In this document: piece after piece, positions 1-8,075 of the stretch
How the letters are laid out: each line of letters starts with the position of its first letter
How positions within the stretch are numbered: position 1 is the stretch's first letter
NCBI GenBank assembly: GCA_030530205.1
Contig: JAUMVK010000017.1
Location: forward strand, 14,258-78,257
Source: RGIG3701 sp030530205
GTDB taxonomy: Bacteria; Planctomycetota; Planctomycetia; Pirellulales; Thermoguttaceae
Direction of reading: 5' to 3'
Length of the DNA: 64,000 nt
The notes under the pieces: generated by a model
What the model was told of the DNA's origin: nothing
What the model saw: the letters and a program-made list of their open reading frames with translations, nothing else
Database searches by the model: none
Program-made: the position numbers and the translations under genes

Positions 1-570
1 GAGGAGCCAGACCTCGCCGTTCTGGATCTTTTCCTGGTAGCCGACCACCATCGAGTGCATGACCGCCGGCATATCGATGATTTTATTCGGTTTTTCAATC
101 CCCCAAGAGCCAGACGCTCCGTCGGGCCGAATGGTCCAGTTCACCTCGAAGAATCCGCCTTTGAGGAAATTGGCCTCGGCGGGGAACTGGAGGATCTCGC
201 CTTCCGCGTCGCGAAAACGGACGTTGAATCCACGGACGGTGCAGCCCGATGGCGCCCAGAATCTCGCATGAACCTTAGCCTCCCCGAAAGCCGGAAGTGA
301 AATTACTTTCCGAAAAAGCATTTCAATGTATGAACTGAGTGACGAGTCCCAGTCGAAACGGAGGGCTTTTAACCCTGGACTTTGTGCCTCAGAAGGAAGT
401 TCGGCTGGAAGGATCGGTGTTTTGGTTTCATCTCTCGGAACGACACGTAGTGTACCGGCTGTTATATCCAGCTCGGCAATTTCGGCATCTGCGGGTCGGG
501 GGAGGGAAATGAAAAGGCTCGAAAATGCAAGAGCCAGAGCGGAAAAAAGGGAGGTAAAGCGGGAAAACAT
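1..570 (-). CDS. Secreted protein of unknown function, 3' end beyond window
   Basis: The frame is open from an ATG at 570 down to the first base, 190 codons with no stop, so the C-terminus lies outside. The product begins MFSRFTSLFSALALAFSSLF and continues through SLPRPADA, a clear Sec signal peptide with a probable cut after the ADA. The mature part contains segments such as KALRFDWDSSL and FEVNWTIRPDG that look like beta-sandwich or carbohydrate-associated sequence, but I do not recognise the family. A consensus-like promoter (TTGAAA, 17 bases, TATAAT) lies at 645-673 on the same strand. Given the many secreted glycan-related proteins nearby, a polysaccharide-handling role is a guess only. 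Confidence 0.75.
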   Translation of the reverse strand, partial: MFSRFTSLFSALALAFSSLFISLPRPADAEIAELDITAGTLRVVPRDETKTPILPAELPSEAQSPGLKALRFDWDSSLSSYIEMLFRKVISLPAFGEAKVHARFWAPSGCTVRGFNVRFRDAEGEILQFPAEANFLKGGFFEVNWTIRPDGASGSWGIEKPNKIIDMPAVMHSMVVGYQEKIQNGEVWLL

Positions 571-644
571 TTTTTCAATTATGAATCGTGAGTTGAGAAT
601 TACAGGACCGTGTTTGACAGGGCGGAGGGACTATTGACGATTCT

Positions 645-673
645 ATTATACTTTGTCTTTTATTTCATTTCAA
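645..673 (-). promoter_or_regulatory. Sigma-70-type promoter for the leftmost secreted protein
   Basis: Read on the minus strand: -35 TTGAAA (668-673), 17-base spacer, -10 TATAAT (645-650), about 75 bases upstream of the ATG at 570. It is divergent from the larE promoter next to it. Confidence 0.6.
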
Positions 674-685
674 GGGGGAACCGGG

Positions 686-713
686 TTGACAGACGGGAGA
701 AAACGAGTAAAAT
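686..713 (+). promoter_or_regulatory. Sigma-70-type promoter for larE
   Basis: -35 TTGACA (686-691), 16-base spacer, -10 TAAAAT (708-713), upstream of the larE start at 839. A 16-base spacer recurs in several of the strong promoters of this window. Confidence 0.6.
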
Positions 714-838
714 TTAACAAGAGTAAAGAGTTGAGATTGGAGTGATGGAAGTGCCGGGTGAAGTCTTTCTTCAGCTTACGTTACGCAAAACGTCACTCAA
801 CTCTCCCCCCTCCCCCTTTTTTCAGATCAGGATTTAAG

Positions 839-1633
839 ATGGACGTTTCCCCCCTCATATCAGTTTTTTCCTCTTTGGGCCCTTGCGCAGTCGCTTTTTC
901 CGGCGGGGTCGATAGTTCCGTATTGGCTCGTGCGGCGGTACTGGCTGCGAAGGAAAACGGTTGGGATGTCCTTGCGCTCACGGCAGAGAGCGCCTCCATG
1001 CCTCGTGCCGCGCTGGAAGAAATCAGGAAAACGGCAGAGGAAATCGGGATACCGCACCAATTTGTCTCAACCGATGAAATCTCACTTCCGGAGTATAGGG
1101 CCAATCCGCGTGAGCGGTGCTTCTTCTGCAAGCGTCATATTCTCGGGAAACTCCGGGCGGCGGCAGAGGCGCGAGGTTTTTCGGTCCTGGTTGAGGGCTC
1201 AAACGCCGACGATTTGGGCGATTTCCGGCCGGGCTACCGCGCGGTCCAGGAAAACGGCGTGCGAAGCCCCCTCATGGAGGCGGGCATGACCAAGGCCGAC
1301 GTCCGGGCCGCGGCGCGTTTCTGGGGACTTTCGACGGCTGAAAAACCTTCCACGCCTTGTCTGGCGAGCAGGATCGCGTACGGTGTCGAAATTACACCCG
1401 AGCGCCTGCTAAAAATCGAGCTGGCTGAGGCGTTCCTCCAGAACTGGGGCGTTTCCCCGCTGCGGGTCCGCGTTCATGAAAACGACCTGGCCCGAATCGA
1501 AACGACGCCGGAATGGATGCCGCTGCTGCTCGAACGCCGCGAGGAACTGACCGCCGAGCTGAAAAAAATCGGCTTTTCGTGGGTGAGCCTCGACTTGATG
1601 GGCTTCCGAAGTGGTTCGCTCAATGAGGGGTAA
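839..1633 (+). CDS. larE: LarE-type ATP-dependent sacrificial sulfur transferase
   Basis: LarE adenylates the pincer precursor P2CMN and donates sulfur while building the nickel-pincer cofactor first known from lactate racemase. The product has the N-type PP-loop SGGVDSS close to the N-terminus, the pair CFFCKRH in the middle and the family motif STPCLASRIAYG, whose cysteine corresponds to the sacrificial residue of the Lactobacillus enzyme. The frame stays open back to 758, but the ATG at 839 fits the usual LarE length (about 265 residues) and has AGGA six bases upstream, so I take it as the start. No larB, larC or larA is adjacent, so the cofactor pathway or its client enzyme must be elsewhere. 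Family call is confident; the client is unknown. Confidence 0.88.
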   Translation: MDVSPLISVFSSLGPCAVAFSGGVDSSVLARAAVLAAKENGWDVLALTAESASMPRAALEEIRKTAEEIGIPHQFVSTDEISLPEYRANPRERCFFCKRHILGKLRAAAEARGFSVLVEGSNADDLGDFRPGYRAVQENGVRSPLMEAGMTKADVRAAARFWGLSTAEKPSTPCLASRIAYGVEITPERLLKIELAEAFLQNWGVSPLRVRVHENDLARIETTPEWMPLLLERREELTAELKKIGFSWVSLDLMGFRSGSLNEG

Positions 1634-1767
1634 GGAGTTTTCAGTTCCCAGTTTTCAGTTTTTTAATCCTGGGAGGGCCTGGGAATTTCTGGGAGAGGCT
1701 GGGATTTTTCTGAGAGATTTCGGGAAATTCTTAAAACTGGAAACTGAAAACTGAAAACTTTTTCTCC
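1634..1767. repeat. Intergenic imperfect palindrome, about 134 bp
   Basis: The left arm (1634-1666, GGAGTTTTCAGTTCCCAG and on) is the imperfect reverse complement of the right arm (1731-1767, ending GAAAACTTTTTCTCC). The middle holds several CTGGGA direct repeats. It starts at the base after the larE stop codon and could fold into a long hairpin in the transcript. It resembles in size and placement three other palindromic elements in this window (7829, 11131 and 17992), although the sequence differs. Confidence 0.6.
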
Positions 1768-1773
1768 TGGTGC

Positions 1774-1801
1774 TTGACTTTCTTTTGGGGAAGTGTATAA
1801 T
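1774..1801 (+). promoter_or_regulatory. Strong sigma-70-type promoter for the transporter operon
   Basis: -35 TTGACT (1774-1779), 16-base spacer, -10 TATAAT (1796-1801), about 80 bases before the ATG at 1884. It sits immediately after the palindromic element. Confidence 0.65.
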
Positions 1802-1883
1802 GATGTCTGGCGGTTGATCCTGGTCGCCCATTTTGGCCTGAGTCCCTTTCGTTTCCTCACCCTTTAGAATTCCATCTTTGCAA

Positions 1884-3074
1884 ATGCGTTTTCGAGTTCC
1901 CCTCCTTTTTCGTGTTCTGATCGCGGTCGCTCTTGGTATTGTGCTGGGACTTTTCCTCCCGGGTTGGGCGGTTCGTATTTTTGCGACGATCCAGATGATT
2001 TTTGCGCAATACCTTGGTTTCTGTATTCCGCTGATCATTCTTGGCTTGATCGTTTCCGGGATTTCCGGTCTTGGGATCCATTCCGGGAAAATACTCCTTT
2101 TGACGATTTGTCTGGCGTATGGGTCCACGCTGTTTTCGGGTTTCATGACCTATTTCAGCTGTACGGGTATTTTCCCGTGGCTTTTGAAAGACCTTTCCGT
2201 GGTTGCGCCGCCGGAAGCCTCAGATCTGATCAGGACGCCGTATTTCGTGATGGAGATCCCGCCGGTGATGGGGGTGATGTCTGCGCTGGTGTTGGCTTTC
2301 GTTTTAGGGATTGGGATCGCGAAGACGGGATCCGCCACCCTGAAACAATTCGCGGATGAGTTCAGGTTCATCATCGAGCGCCTGATCATTAAGACGATCA
2401 TACCTTTCCTTCCTCTCTTCATCTTATGTATCTTTATGGGGATGACAGCCGAAGGAACGATTTGGAAAATGCTGAATGTTTTCGGGAAAATCATTCTGGT
2501 TGTCTTTGATTTACATTTTGGACTGCTTGCTATCCAATTTATTGCCGCGGGTCTTGTTGCCCGAAAGAATCCGCTCAAAGCGTTCTGGAACATGCTCCCG
2601 GCCTACTTCACGGCCCTGGGGACTTCATCCTCCGCCGCGACGATCCCCGTCACGCTCCAGCAGGTCAAGAAAAACGGCGTCAAGTCGGAAATCGCGGACT
2701 TTTGCGTCCCGCTCTGCGCCACGATCCACCTGGCCGGGAGTACGCTGAAAATTACGGCTTTTGCTTTGGCGATCGCCATACTGACGGGAGGTGACTCGTC
2801 CCTTCCGACTTTCGCGGCTTTCATTGCGCTGCTTGGTGTTACGATGATCGCGGCTCCAGGGGTTCCCGGCGGTGCAATCATGGCGGCTACGGCCATTTTG
2901 CAGAGTGTTCTGGGTTTTGATGAAGTCGCGACCGGTCTGATGATCGCTTTGTACATCACGACCGACTGCTTCGGGACCGCTTGTAACGTTTGCGGCGACG
3001 GCGCGATTGCACTGGTAGTAAACCGTTTCAATAAAAAATTAACCGATCCTTCTTTGAACACGCAGGAACAATGA
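1884..3074 (+). CDS. Dicarboxylate/amino acid:cation symporter (DAACS family)
   Basis: A polytopic inner membrane protein of about 396 residues. It contains the serine-rich signature GTSSSAATIPVT, the re-entrant-loop signature of GltP/DctA-type symporters, and a later substrate/cation segment (PLCATIHLAGSTLK, then TTDCFGTACNVCGDGAIAL). These proteins use Na+ or H+ gradients to import dicarboxylates or acidic amino acids. I use the ATG at 1884; a TTG two codons earlier is possible. The stop overlaps the ATG of the secreted DUF6259 protein (ATGA at 3071-3074), so it leads a four-gene operon with an MFS carrier and a sugar-acid dehydratase. Substrate in this organism is unknown; the context suggests organic acids from sugar-acid breakdown. 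Confidence 0.9.
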   Translation: MRFRVPLLFRVLIAVALGIVLGLFLPGWAVRIFATIQMIFAQYLGFCIPLIILGLIVSGISGLGIHSGKILLLTICLAYGSTLFSGFMTYFSCTGIFPWLLKDLSVVAPPEASDLIRTPYFVMEIPPVMGVMSALVLAFVLGIGIAKTGSATLKQFADEFRFIIERLIIKTIIPFLPLFILCIFMGMTAEGTIWKMLNVFGKIILVVFDLHFGLLAIQFIAAGLVARKNPLKAFWNMLPAYFTALGTSSSAATIPVTLQQVKKNGVKSEIADFCVPLCATIHLAGSTLKITAFALAIAILTGGDSSLPTFAAFIALLGVTMIAAPGVPGGAIMAATAILQSVLGFDEVATGLMIALYITTDCFGTACNVCGDGAIALVVNRFNKKLTDPSLNTQEQ

Positions 3075-5314
3075 AACATTTTTTGCTTTCCTTCCTTTGT
3101 CTCGGTTTCGCGGCGGTGGCGATGGCGGCCAGCCCGAATCTTGAGCTGAAATCCGAAACCGCCGCGCTTGTCTGGAACTCCCAGGGTCTTTCCATCTCCC
3201 CGACCCAGGGAAGCCCCTCCGTCGCGGGAAGTCCCCGCCCGGTCTGGTCGATGGCGCTTCTGGAAAACCCGGCTAATCCGGACTACTCCGGGAAAACGCT
3301 CATCATCGAGGACACTCTGCAGCAGCTCGAGCAGAAGCAGAACGCCGATGGCAGTTTCGAGGTTTTCTACCCGGAAATGCGTCTGGGGGATCGCACGTTC
3401 AGAATTTCGGTCCGGCTGACGGTATGCATTAAAGACGGCGCGTTCCAGGTGAACGCCGACGTGACGAACGGCACGACCGACTGGGTCGTTTCCGAGTTTA
3501 CCGGCCCGGTGCTCATCGGCATCGACGCGGATCTGAGCAAAACGCCACTCCTCTGGCCGTGCGGTCTGGGGGAAAAATTCACGACCACGCCGGACCAGCC
3601 GCAAGAGGTGAACGATCCGATGTGGGGCCAGACGTGGCCGAAGTCGGGGGATGACTACGTGAAAAGCGCGCAGTACCCGAGCCACCCGTTCACGATGCAG
3701 TGGATCGCATTCGCCGGCGAGCAGTTCGGGCTTTCCGTCGGGAGCTACGACCCGGCGCGGGAATCGAAGCGTTTCATGGTGCGTTACTCGCCCGAAACGA
3801 AAAAGTTCAAAGTGAGCATCGTCCACCTGCCGCAGATCCCCGCCATGACAGACGGAAAACCGGTGGTCTGGAGCAAAAACCTCCTGAACGTTCTGCCGTA
3901 CTCTGGCGACTGGCACTTTGCGGCCCGGCATTACCGCGCCTGGTTCGACACGTGGGCGAAAGTCGGCGAGCAGAAACCCGAGTGGGTCAAGAACATGAGC
4001 GGAATGTTCCTCGTGATCCTGAAGCAGCAGAACGGCCGCCACACGATGTGGAAGTACTCCGACATTGGCGGGGCGATCTGCGACGCGGCCGACGCGATGG
4101 GCTACGACTTCATCGCCCTCTTCGGCTGGCATCACGGCGGGCACGATCATTTGTACCCGGAATATTTCCCGGCTGAGGAACTCGGTGGGCGTGAGGAGCT
4201 GATCAAGGGGATCGCCGCCGCCCACGCACGCGGAAAAAGGGTTTACATGTACGCGAACGGCCAGCTCATCGACTCGGATAATAAAGCGTTTTGGGCGAAA
4301 GAAGGCGAAGCGTTGAGCATGCGTCTGAAAGACGGCTCGGTCGCGCACGAAGTCTGGCAGAAATTCGACGATTCGCCGGCCCACTTCTGCGGTTTGGCCT
4401 GTTCCGGAAATCCGCGCTGGTTCGAGATTATGCTCGGCCTGGCGAAACAGGCGAACGATTTCGGCGCCGACGGCCTTCTGTTCGACCAGCTCGGCGTCGG
4501 TCACTCCCAGCTTTGCTTCGCGCCGAATCACGGTCACCCGGTCCCCTCGATGGGGCACGGCACGCAGGCCGCCTACCTGCTTGAAAAACTCGACGCGGCA
4601 ATGAAGAAGATCAACCCGAATTTCATCATCCTGACGGAAGGGCTGAACGACGCTGGCGCCCAGGCGGTTTCGTACTACCACGGAATGTGCTTCGGAGCGT
4701 TCGGTCCTCCGAAAGCAGCCGTTTTGAACGCGATGATCGAAAACGTCCCCGGGAATATGCGCTTCCCGGAGCTTTACCGGTACACGTTCCCGGAAGTGAC
4801 GCTGACGATTCGCGACCCGATGCCGGTCGAGCATCCGGTTTTCACGAATTACGCGTGCGTTTTCGGGTTGAATCATGAGATCGAGCTGCGTTACCCGCCG
4901 GACAAAAAGTGCGTCCTGACGGGCAAACTCCCCACGACGCAGGAGTACGTGGAGTGCCACAGTCGCGACCGCCTCGGTTTCGGCCACTTTGACCGCGAAG
5001 CGTCCGAGTGTTTCGCCTACTCGAAATCCGTGATCGAGTTCCAGAAAGCCCACGCCGATCTGCTCGTGCGCGGGAAATTCGTCGATTCGGACGGTTTCAC
5101 GTGCGAAGGAAAACTCATCGCGAAAGCCTACACGGACGAATCTGGGAAAAAACTCGGCGTTCTGCTCTGGAACCCGAACAAGGAGTCGGCCGAGTTCAAG
5201 CTCACCGTTCCGGGAAAGAAACTGGTCCACGCCGCCGCGCCGGGCGATCCGGAAATTGCCGACGGTCTGGCGCCAGTGCCGGGCGAGTCGATTCGGCTGC
5301 TCGTTTTTGAATGA
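3071..5314 (+). CDS. Secreted DUF6259-type putative glycosidase
   Basis: 747 residues with a Sec signal peptide (MKHFLLSFLCLGFAAVAMAA). The N-terminal third looks like a beta-rich domain. The centre looks like a TIM-barrel: LFGWHHGGHDHLYPEY, then GADGLLFDQLG (about residues 465-475) and ILTEGLND. Such Asp and Glu positions after beta strands match the layout of clan GH-D-like retaining glycosidases, but the catalytic assignment is my inference. The C-terminus (GVLLWNPNKESAEF) looks like a beta-sandwich. I recognise it as a DUF6259-type protein, a family common in PVC bacteria. It is translationally coupled to the symporter upstream and the MFS gene downstream (ATGA overlaps), which suggests it releases the substrate that the operon imports and breaks down. 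A paralogue is at 14487. Confidence 0.72.
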   Translation: MKHFLLSFLCLGFAAVAMAASPNLELKSETAALVWNSQGLSISPTQGSPSVAGSPRPVWSMALLENPANPDYSGKTLIIEDTLQQLEQKQNADGSFEVFYPEMRLGDRTFRISVRLTVCIKDGAFQVNADVTNGTTDWVVSEFTGPVLIGIDADLSKTPLLWPCGLGEKFTTTPDQPQEVNDPMWGQTWPKSGDDYVKSAQYPSHPFTMQWIAFAGEQFGLSVGSYDPARESKRFMVRYSPETKKFKVSIVHLPQIPAMTDGKPVVWSKNLLNVLPYSGDWHFAARHYRAWFDTWAKVGEQKPEWVKNMSGMFLVILKQQNGRHTMWKYSDIGGAICDAADAMGYDFIALFGWHHGGHDHLYPEYFPAEELGGREELIKGIAAAHARGKRVYMYANGQLIDSDNKAFWAKEGEALSMRLKDGSVAHEVWQKFDDSPAHFCGLACSGNPRWFEIMLGLAKQANDFGADGLLFDQLGVGHSQLCFAPNHGHPVPSMGHGTQAAYLLEKLDAAMKKINPNFIILTEGLNDAGAQAVSYYHGMCFGAFGPPKAAVLNAMIENVPGNMRFPELYRYTFPEVTLTIRDPMPVEHPVFTNYACVFGLNHEIELRYPPDKKCVLTGKLPTTQEYVECHSRDRLGFGHFDREASECFAYSKSVIEFQKAHADLLVRGKFVDSDGFTCEGKLIAKAYTDESGKKLGVLLWNPNKESAEFKLTVPGKKLVHAAAPGDPEIADGLAPVPGESIRLLVFE

Positions 5315-6582
5315 TTCATGAATTGGAAACTAAAATGAAATTTTATCGCTGGGAGCTTTTGTTCCTCCTTTCCCTCGCATTTTTGTTCAACCAGGCCGAC
5401 CGTGCTCTGTTTGGGATTTTAACGACTTCCATCAAGGAGGACCTTTGCCTCAACAGTCAGCAAATGGGGCTGGCCGCGACGGTCCTTTTGGCGGTCCTGG
5501 CGATTTTGATGCCGATCACGGGTTGGGTTGGAGACCGATTCAACAAGAAATGGATCATTACGATCTGCCTTCTGTTTTGGTCACTTTCGACCATGCTGAC
5601 TGGTCTGGCGAATGGGTTTTTAATGCTCGTTTTGTTTCGCTCAGTCGCTACAGGGGGAGGTGAGGCCTTTTATGTTCCGGCGGCGTACCCAATGCTGGCG
5701 GCGTGGCATAAAAAGACCCGATCCATAGCGTTTTCGATCCATCAGGGCGCGTTTTATTTCGGGGTCATCTCGAGCGGGTTTCTGGCGGGTTGGATCGCGC
5801 AGCACTTCGGAGGGTGGCGCTCCGCGTTTTATATTTACGGTTTTCTGGGCTTCCTGCTTGGGATCGTGTTTATCTTCCGACTCAAGGGAATGCCAGAAGA
5901 AGAAAATCAGTCCCCAACAGAAAAACCTGTTCCGGTTGAGAAACCGACAATCGGCCAGACACTTCGTTATTTCCTGACTACGCCGACGGTCCTCCTCTTG
6001 ACGGTCGGTTTTTCCGCGATCGTTTTCGTGAATAACGGTTATATGCAGTGGGGGCCGGCTCTTTTGGAAAAGAAATTCGAACTTGACGTCACCATGGCGG
6101 GGTGGAATTCGATGTTCTACCACAATGCGGCGGCGTTCATCGGGATCCTGCTTGGCGGCGTCGTGACGGACCTATTCGTTCAGAAATTTGAAAGGTTCCG
6201 CCTCGTCATTCAGGCCCTGGCCCTTCTGCTCGGCGCGCCGGCCATTTACTTCTGCGGCCTGGCGGGGAGCCTGGCGGTGACGTGCGCCGCGTTTGCCGTT
6301 TTCGGGATTTTCCGCGGTCTGTATGAAACAAATACACACGCCGCGATGTTCGACGTGGTTCCGCCGGAGATACGTTCTTCGGCTGTCGCGTTTATGTCGT
6401 TCGTCGCATTTTTGGTCGGTTCCACTTCGCCCCTGATTTTGGGTGTGATGGCGGACCGTTACGGCGAAACCGCCGGCCTTTCCTATGGCTTCCAGTTCCT
6501 CGGAGCCGTGTATTTCATCGGATTTTTGGCCGTTTTAGTGGCTTTACTTTTCACTTTCAAAAGAGATCGGATTCAGGAGTAA
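5311..6582 (+). CDS. Major facilitator superfamily transporter
   Basis: 423 residues with about twelve hydrophobic segments and MFS loop features (GWVGDRFNKKW after helix 2, GGEAFYVPAAYPMLAAWHKK around helices 4-5). The organisation matches anion:cation symporter type carriers for hexuronates, aldonates and phosphorylated sugars. Its ATG overlaps the preceding stop (ATGA at 5311-5314); an internal ATG at 5335 directly before the first helix is an alternative. Lying between a secreted putative glycosidase and an enolase-superfamily sugar-acid dehydratase, it probably imports a sugar acid. The exact substrate cannot be read from the sequence. Confidence 0.86.
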   Translation: MIHELETKMKFYRWELLFLLSLAFLFNQADRALFGILTTSIKEDLCLNSQQMGLAATVLLAVLAILMPITGWVGDRFNKKWIITICLLFWSLSTMLTGLANGFLMLVLFRSVATGGGEAFYVPAAYPMLAAWHKKTRSIAFSIHQGAFYFGVISSGFLAGWIAQHFGGWRSAFYIYGFLGFLLGIVFIFRLKGMPEEENQSPTEKPVPVEKPTIGQTLRYFLTTPTVLLLTVGFSAIVFVNNGYMQWGPALLEKKFELDVTMAGWNSMFYHNAAAFIGILLGGVVTDLFVQKFERFRLVIQALALLLGAPAIYFCGLAGSLAVTCAAFAVFGIFRGLYETNTHAAMFDVVPPEIRSSAVAFMSFVAFLVGSTSPLILGVMADRYGETAGLSYGFQFLGAVYFIGFLAVLVALLFTFKRDRIQE

Positions 6583-6588
6583 AAGGCC

Positions 6589-7755
6589 GTGAAAATTAAA
6601 GAAATTCGCACTTTCATCTGCAACGCGTACCGGACGAACTGGGTTTTTGTGAAGGTCATGACCGACGTGGACGGTCTGTACGGCGTGGGCGAAGCGACGC
6701 TCGAGTACAAAGAGCCGACGGTCGTTCAGGCGGTCCACGATCTGGAGCGCGACCTGATCGGTAAAGACCCCCGCAACATCGAGGCGATCTGGCACGACTC
6801 GTACCGCGACGCCTACTGGCGCGGCGGGCCGGTCCTGATGAGCGCGATCTCCGCCGTCGATATGGCGCTCTGGGACATTCTGGGGAAGGACCTCGGCGTC
6901 CCGTGCTGGCGTCTGCTGGGCGGGGAAGTCCGCCGGGAAGTCCCCTGCTACGCCAACGGCTGGTTCGCCCCCGCAAAAGAACCCGAGGAATTTGCCGAGA
7001 AAGCCGCCCAGACCATCGCCGAGTGCCAGTGGTACGGCCTGAAGTGGGACCCGTTCGGCTCGTCCTACCGGAGCATCGACCCCGCCGTTTTCCGCAAGGC
7101 GGTCCGCTGCGTGGAGCTGGTTTACGAGGCCTGCGCAGGGAAAGCCGAGATCCTGATCGAGGGCCACGGCCGGTTCGACCTCCCGACCGCTCTGCGCATC
7201 GCGAAGGAACTGAAAAACTACAATATTTTCTGGTTCGAGGAGCCGATCATCCCCGACACGATCGAGGCGATCGCCGATCTGCGCTCGCGCATCGACGTTC
7301 CGCTTTCGTTCGGGGAGCGCCTTTACGGGAGCTGGGCGTTCCGTTCGCTTCTGGAAGCACGCGGCGCCGATTACATCCAGCCGGACGTTTCCCACGCGGG
7401 CGGTCTGACGGAGCTGAAAAAGATCGCGGCCATCGCCGAGACCCACCACATTCCGCTGTGCCCGCACAATCCGAGCGGCCCGGTGGCGAACGCAGCGACG
7501 CTCCAGCTGGCGGCTTCGACCCCGAGTTTCTTCCTGCTCGAAACCATGTCGTCGGACGTTCCGTGGCGCTGCGAGGTCTGCGACGAGGACGTGAAAGTCG
7601 TGAACGGAAAGATGCAGATCAACGGCCGCCCCGGTCTGGGCGTGGACCTGCGCGAAGACGAGATCGCCAAGCACCCATACGTTCCCACCTCCCTGCGCCA
7701 CTACAAAGGGACGCTCACGGAGATCCGGCCGTCCAACGCGAAGAAATATTTTTAA
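6589..7755 (+). CDS. Enolase-superfamily sugar-acid dehydratase, galactonate dehydratase-like
   Basis: 388 residues of the mandelate racemase/muconate lactonizing enzyme type: an N-terminal capping domain (MKIKEIRTFICNAYRTNW, GEATLEYKEPTVVQAV) and a C-terminal barrel. Metal-ligand segments are present (ILIEGHGRFD, FWFEEPI, SFGERLYG), followed by the catalytic His segment CPHNPSGPVANAA, as in D-galactonate dehydratase relatives. These enzymes remove water from an acid sugar to give a 2-keto-3-deoxy acid. Starts at a GTG (6589) seven bases after the MFS stop with GGAGT upstream. It is the last gene of the operon that starts at 1884. Exact substrate (galactonate, gluconate, rhamnonate or similar) is uncertain. 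Confidence 0.85.
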   Translation: MKIKEIRTFICNAYRTNWVFVKVMTDVDGLYGVGEATLEYKEPTVVQAVHDLERDLIGKDPRNIEAIWHDSYRDAYWRGGPVLMSAISAVDMALWDILGKDLGVPCWRLLGGEVRREVPCYANGWFAPAKEPEEFAEKAAQTIAECQWYGLKWDPFGSSYRSIDPAVFRKAVRCVELVYEACAGKAEILIEGHGRFDLPTALRIAKELKNYNIFWFEEPIIPDTIEAIADLRSRIDVPLSFGERLYGSWAFRSLLEARGADYIQPDVSHAGGLTELKKIAAIAETHHIPLCPHNPSGPVANAATLQLAASTPSFFLLETMSSDVPWRCEVCDEDVKVVNGKMQINGRPGLGVDLREDEIAKHPYVPTSLRHYKGTLTEIRPSNAKKYF

Positions 7756-7828
7756 AGATTCAAAAAATTAAGGCGGCCCCCTTTTGTAAAGTTTAACCAG
7801 ACACAAAACCCCGCCCGCCTCAAACCCC

Positions 7829-7962
7829 ATTTAAACACGGATTTCCACGGATTTCCACGGATTAAAAGGATTTGAAGGATTTTTAAAGAAGGAAGAAAGT
7901 TTGAAGTCTTTACTGAAGAAATCCTTTTTATCCAATAAATCCGTGAAAATCCGTGTTTAAAT
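7829..7962. repeat. Palindromic intergenic element, copy 1
   Basis: An imperfect palindrome starting ATTTAAACACGGATTTCCAC and ending with the inverted arm AATCCGTGTTTAAAT, with AAGGATTT and AATCCTTTT as inner arms. A second, clearly homologous copy is at 17992-18112. Both lie just after a gene's stop. The element has no coding potential; a transcript would form a long hairpin. Confidence 0.85.
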
Positions 7963-8075
7963 CCCGCTTTGAGGCGCGGCTGATTCCGTGTTTACCCTTC
8001 CTCCCATCCTTTGGTTTTTTTTGCATTTCATCCCGCTCGCAGGTCGATCCTGACTGGAAACGCGGGCTTTCGTTC

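Noticed and set aside
2603..5230. Very long minus-strand open frame (875 codons) opposite the symporter and DUF6259 genes
   Set aside because: It is antisense to genes with clear families, signal peptide and coupled starts; its translation is rich in Arg, Val, His and Phe with no recognisable motif, as expected from high-GC codon bias on the other strand.
7953..8075. N-terminal extension of the first HZS-alpha-like protein
   Set aside because: The stretch begins in the palindromic repeat, and the signal peptide starts only at 8076, as in the tandem paralogue.
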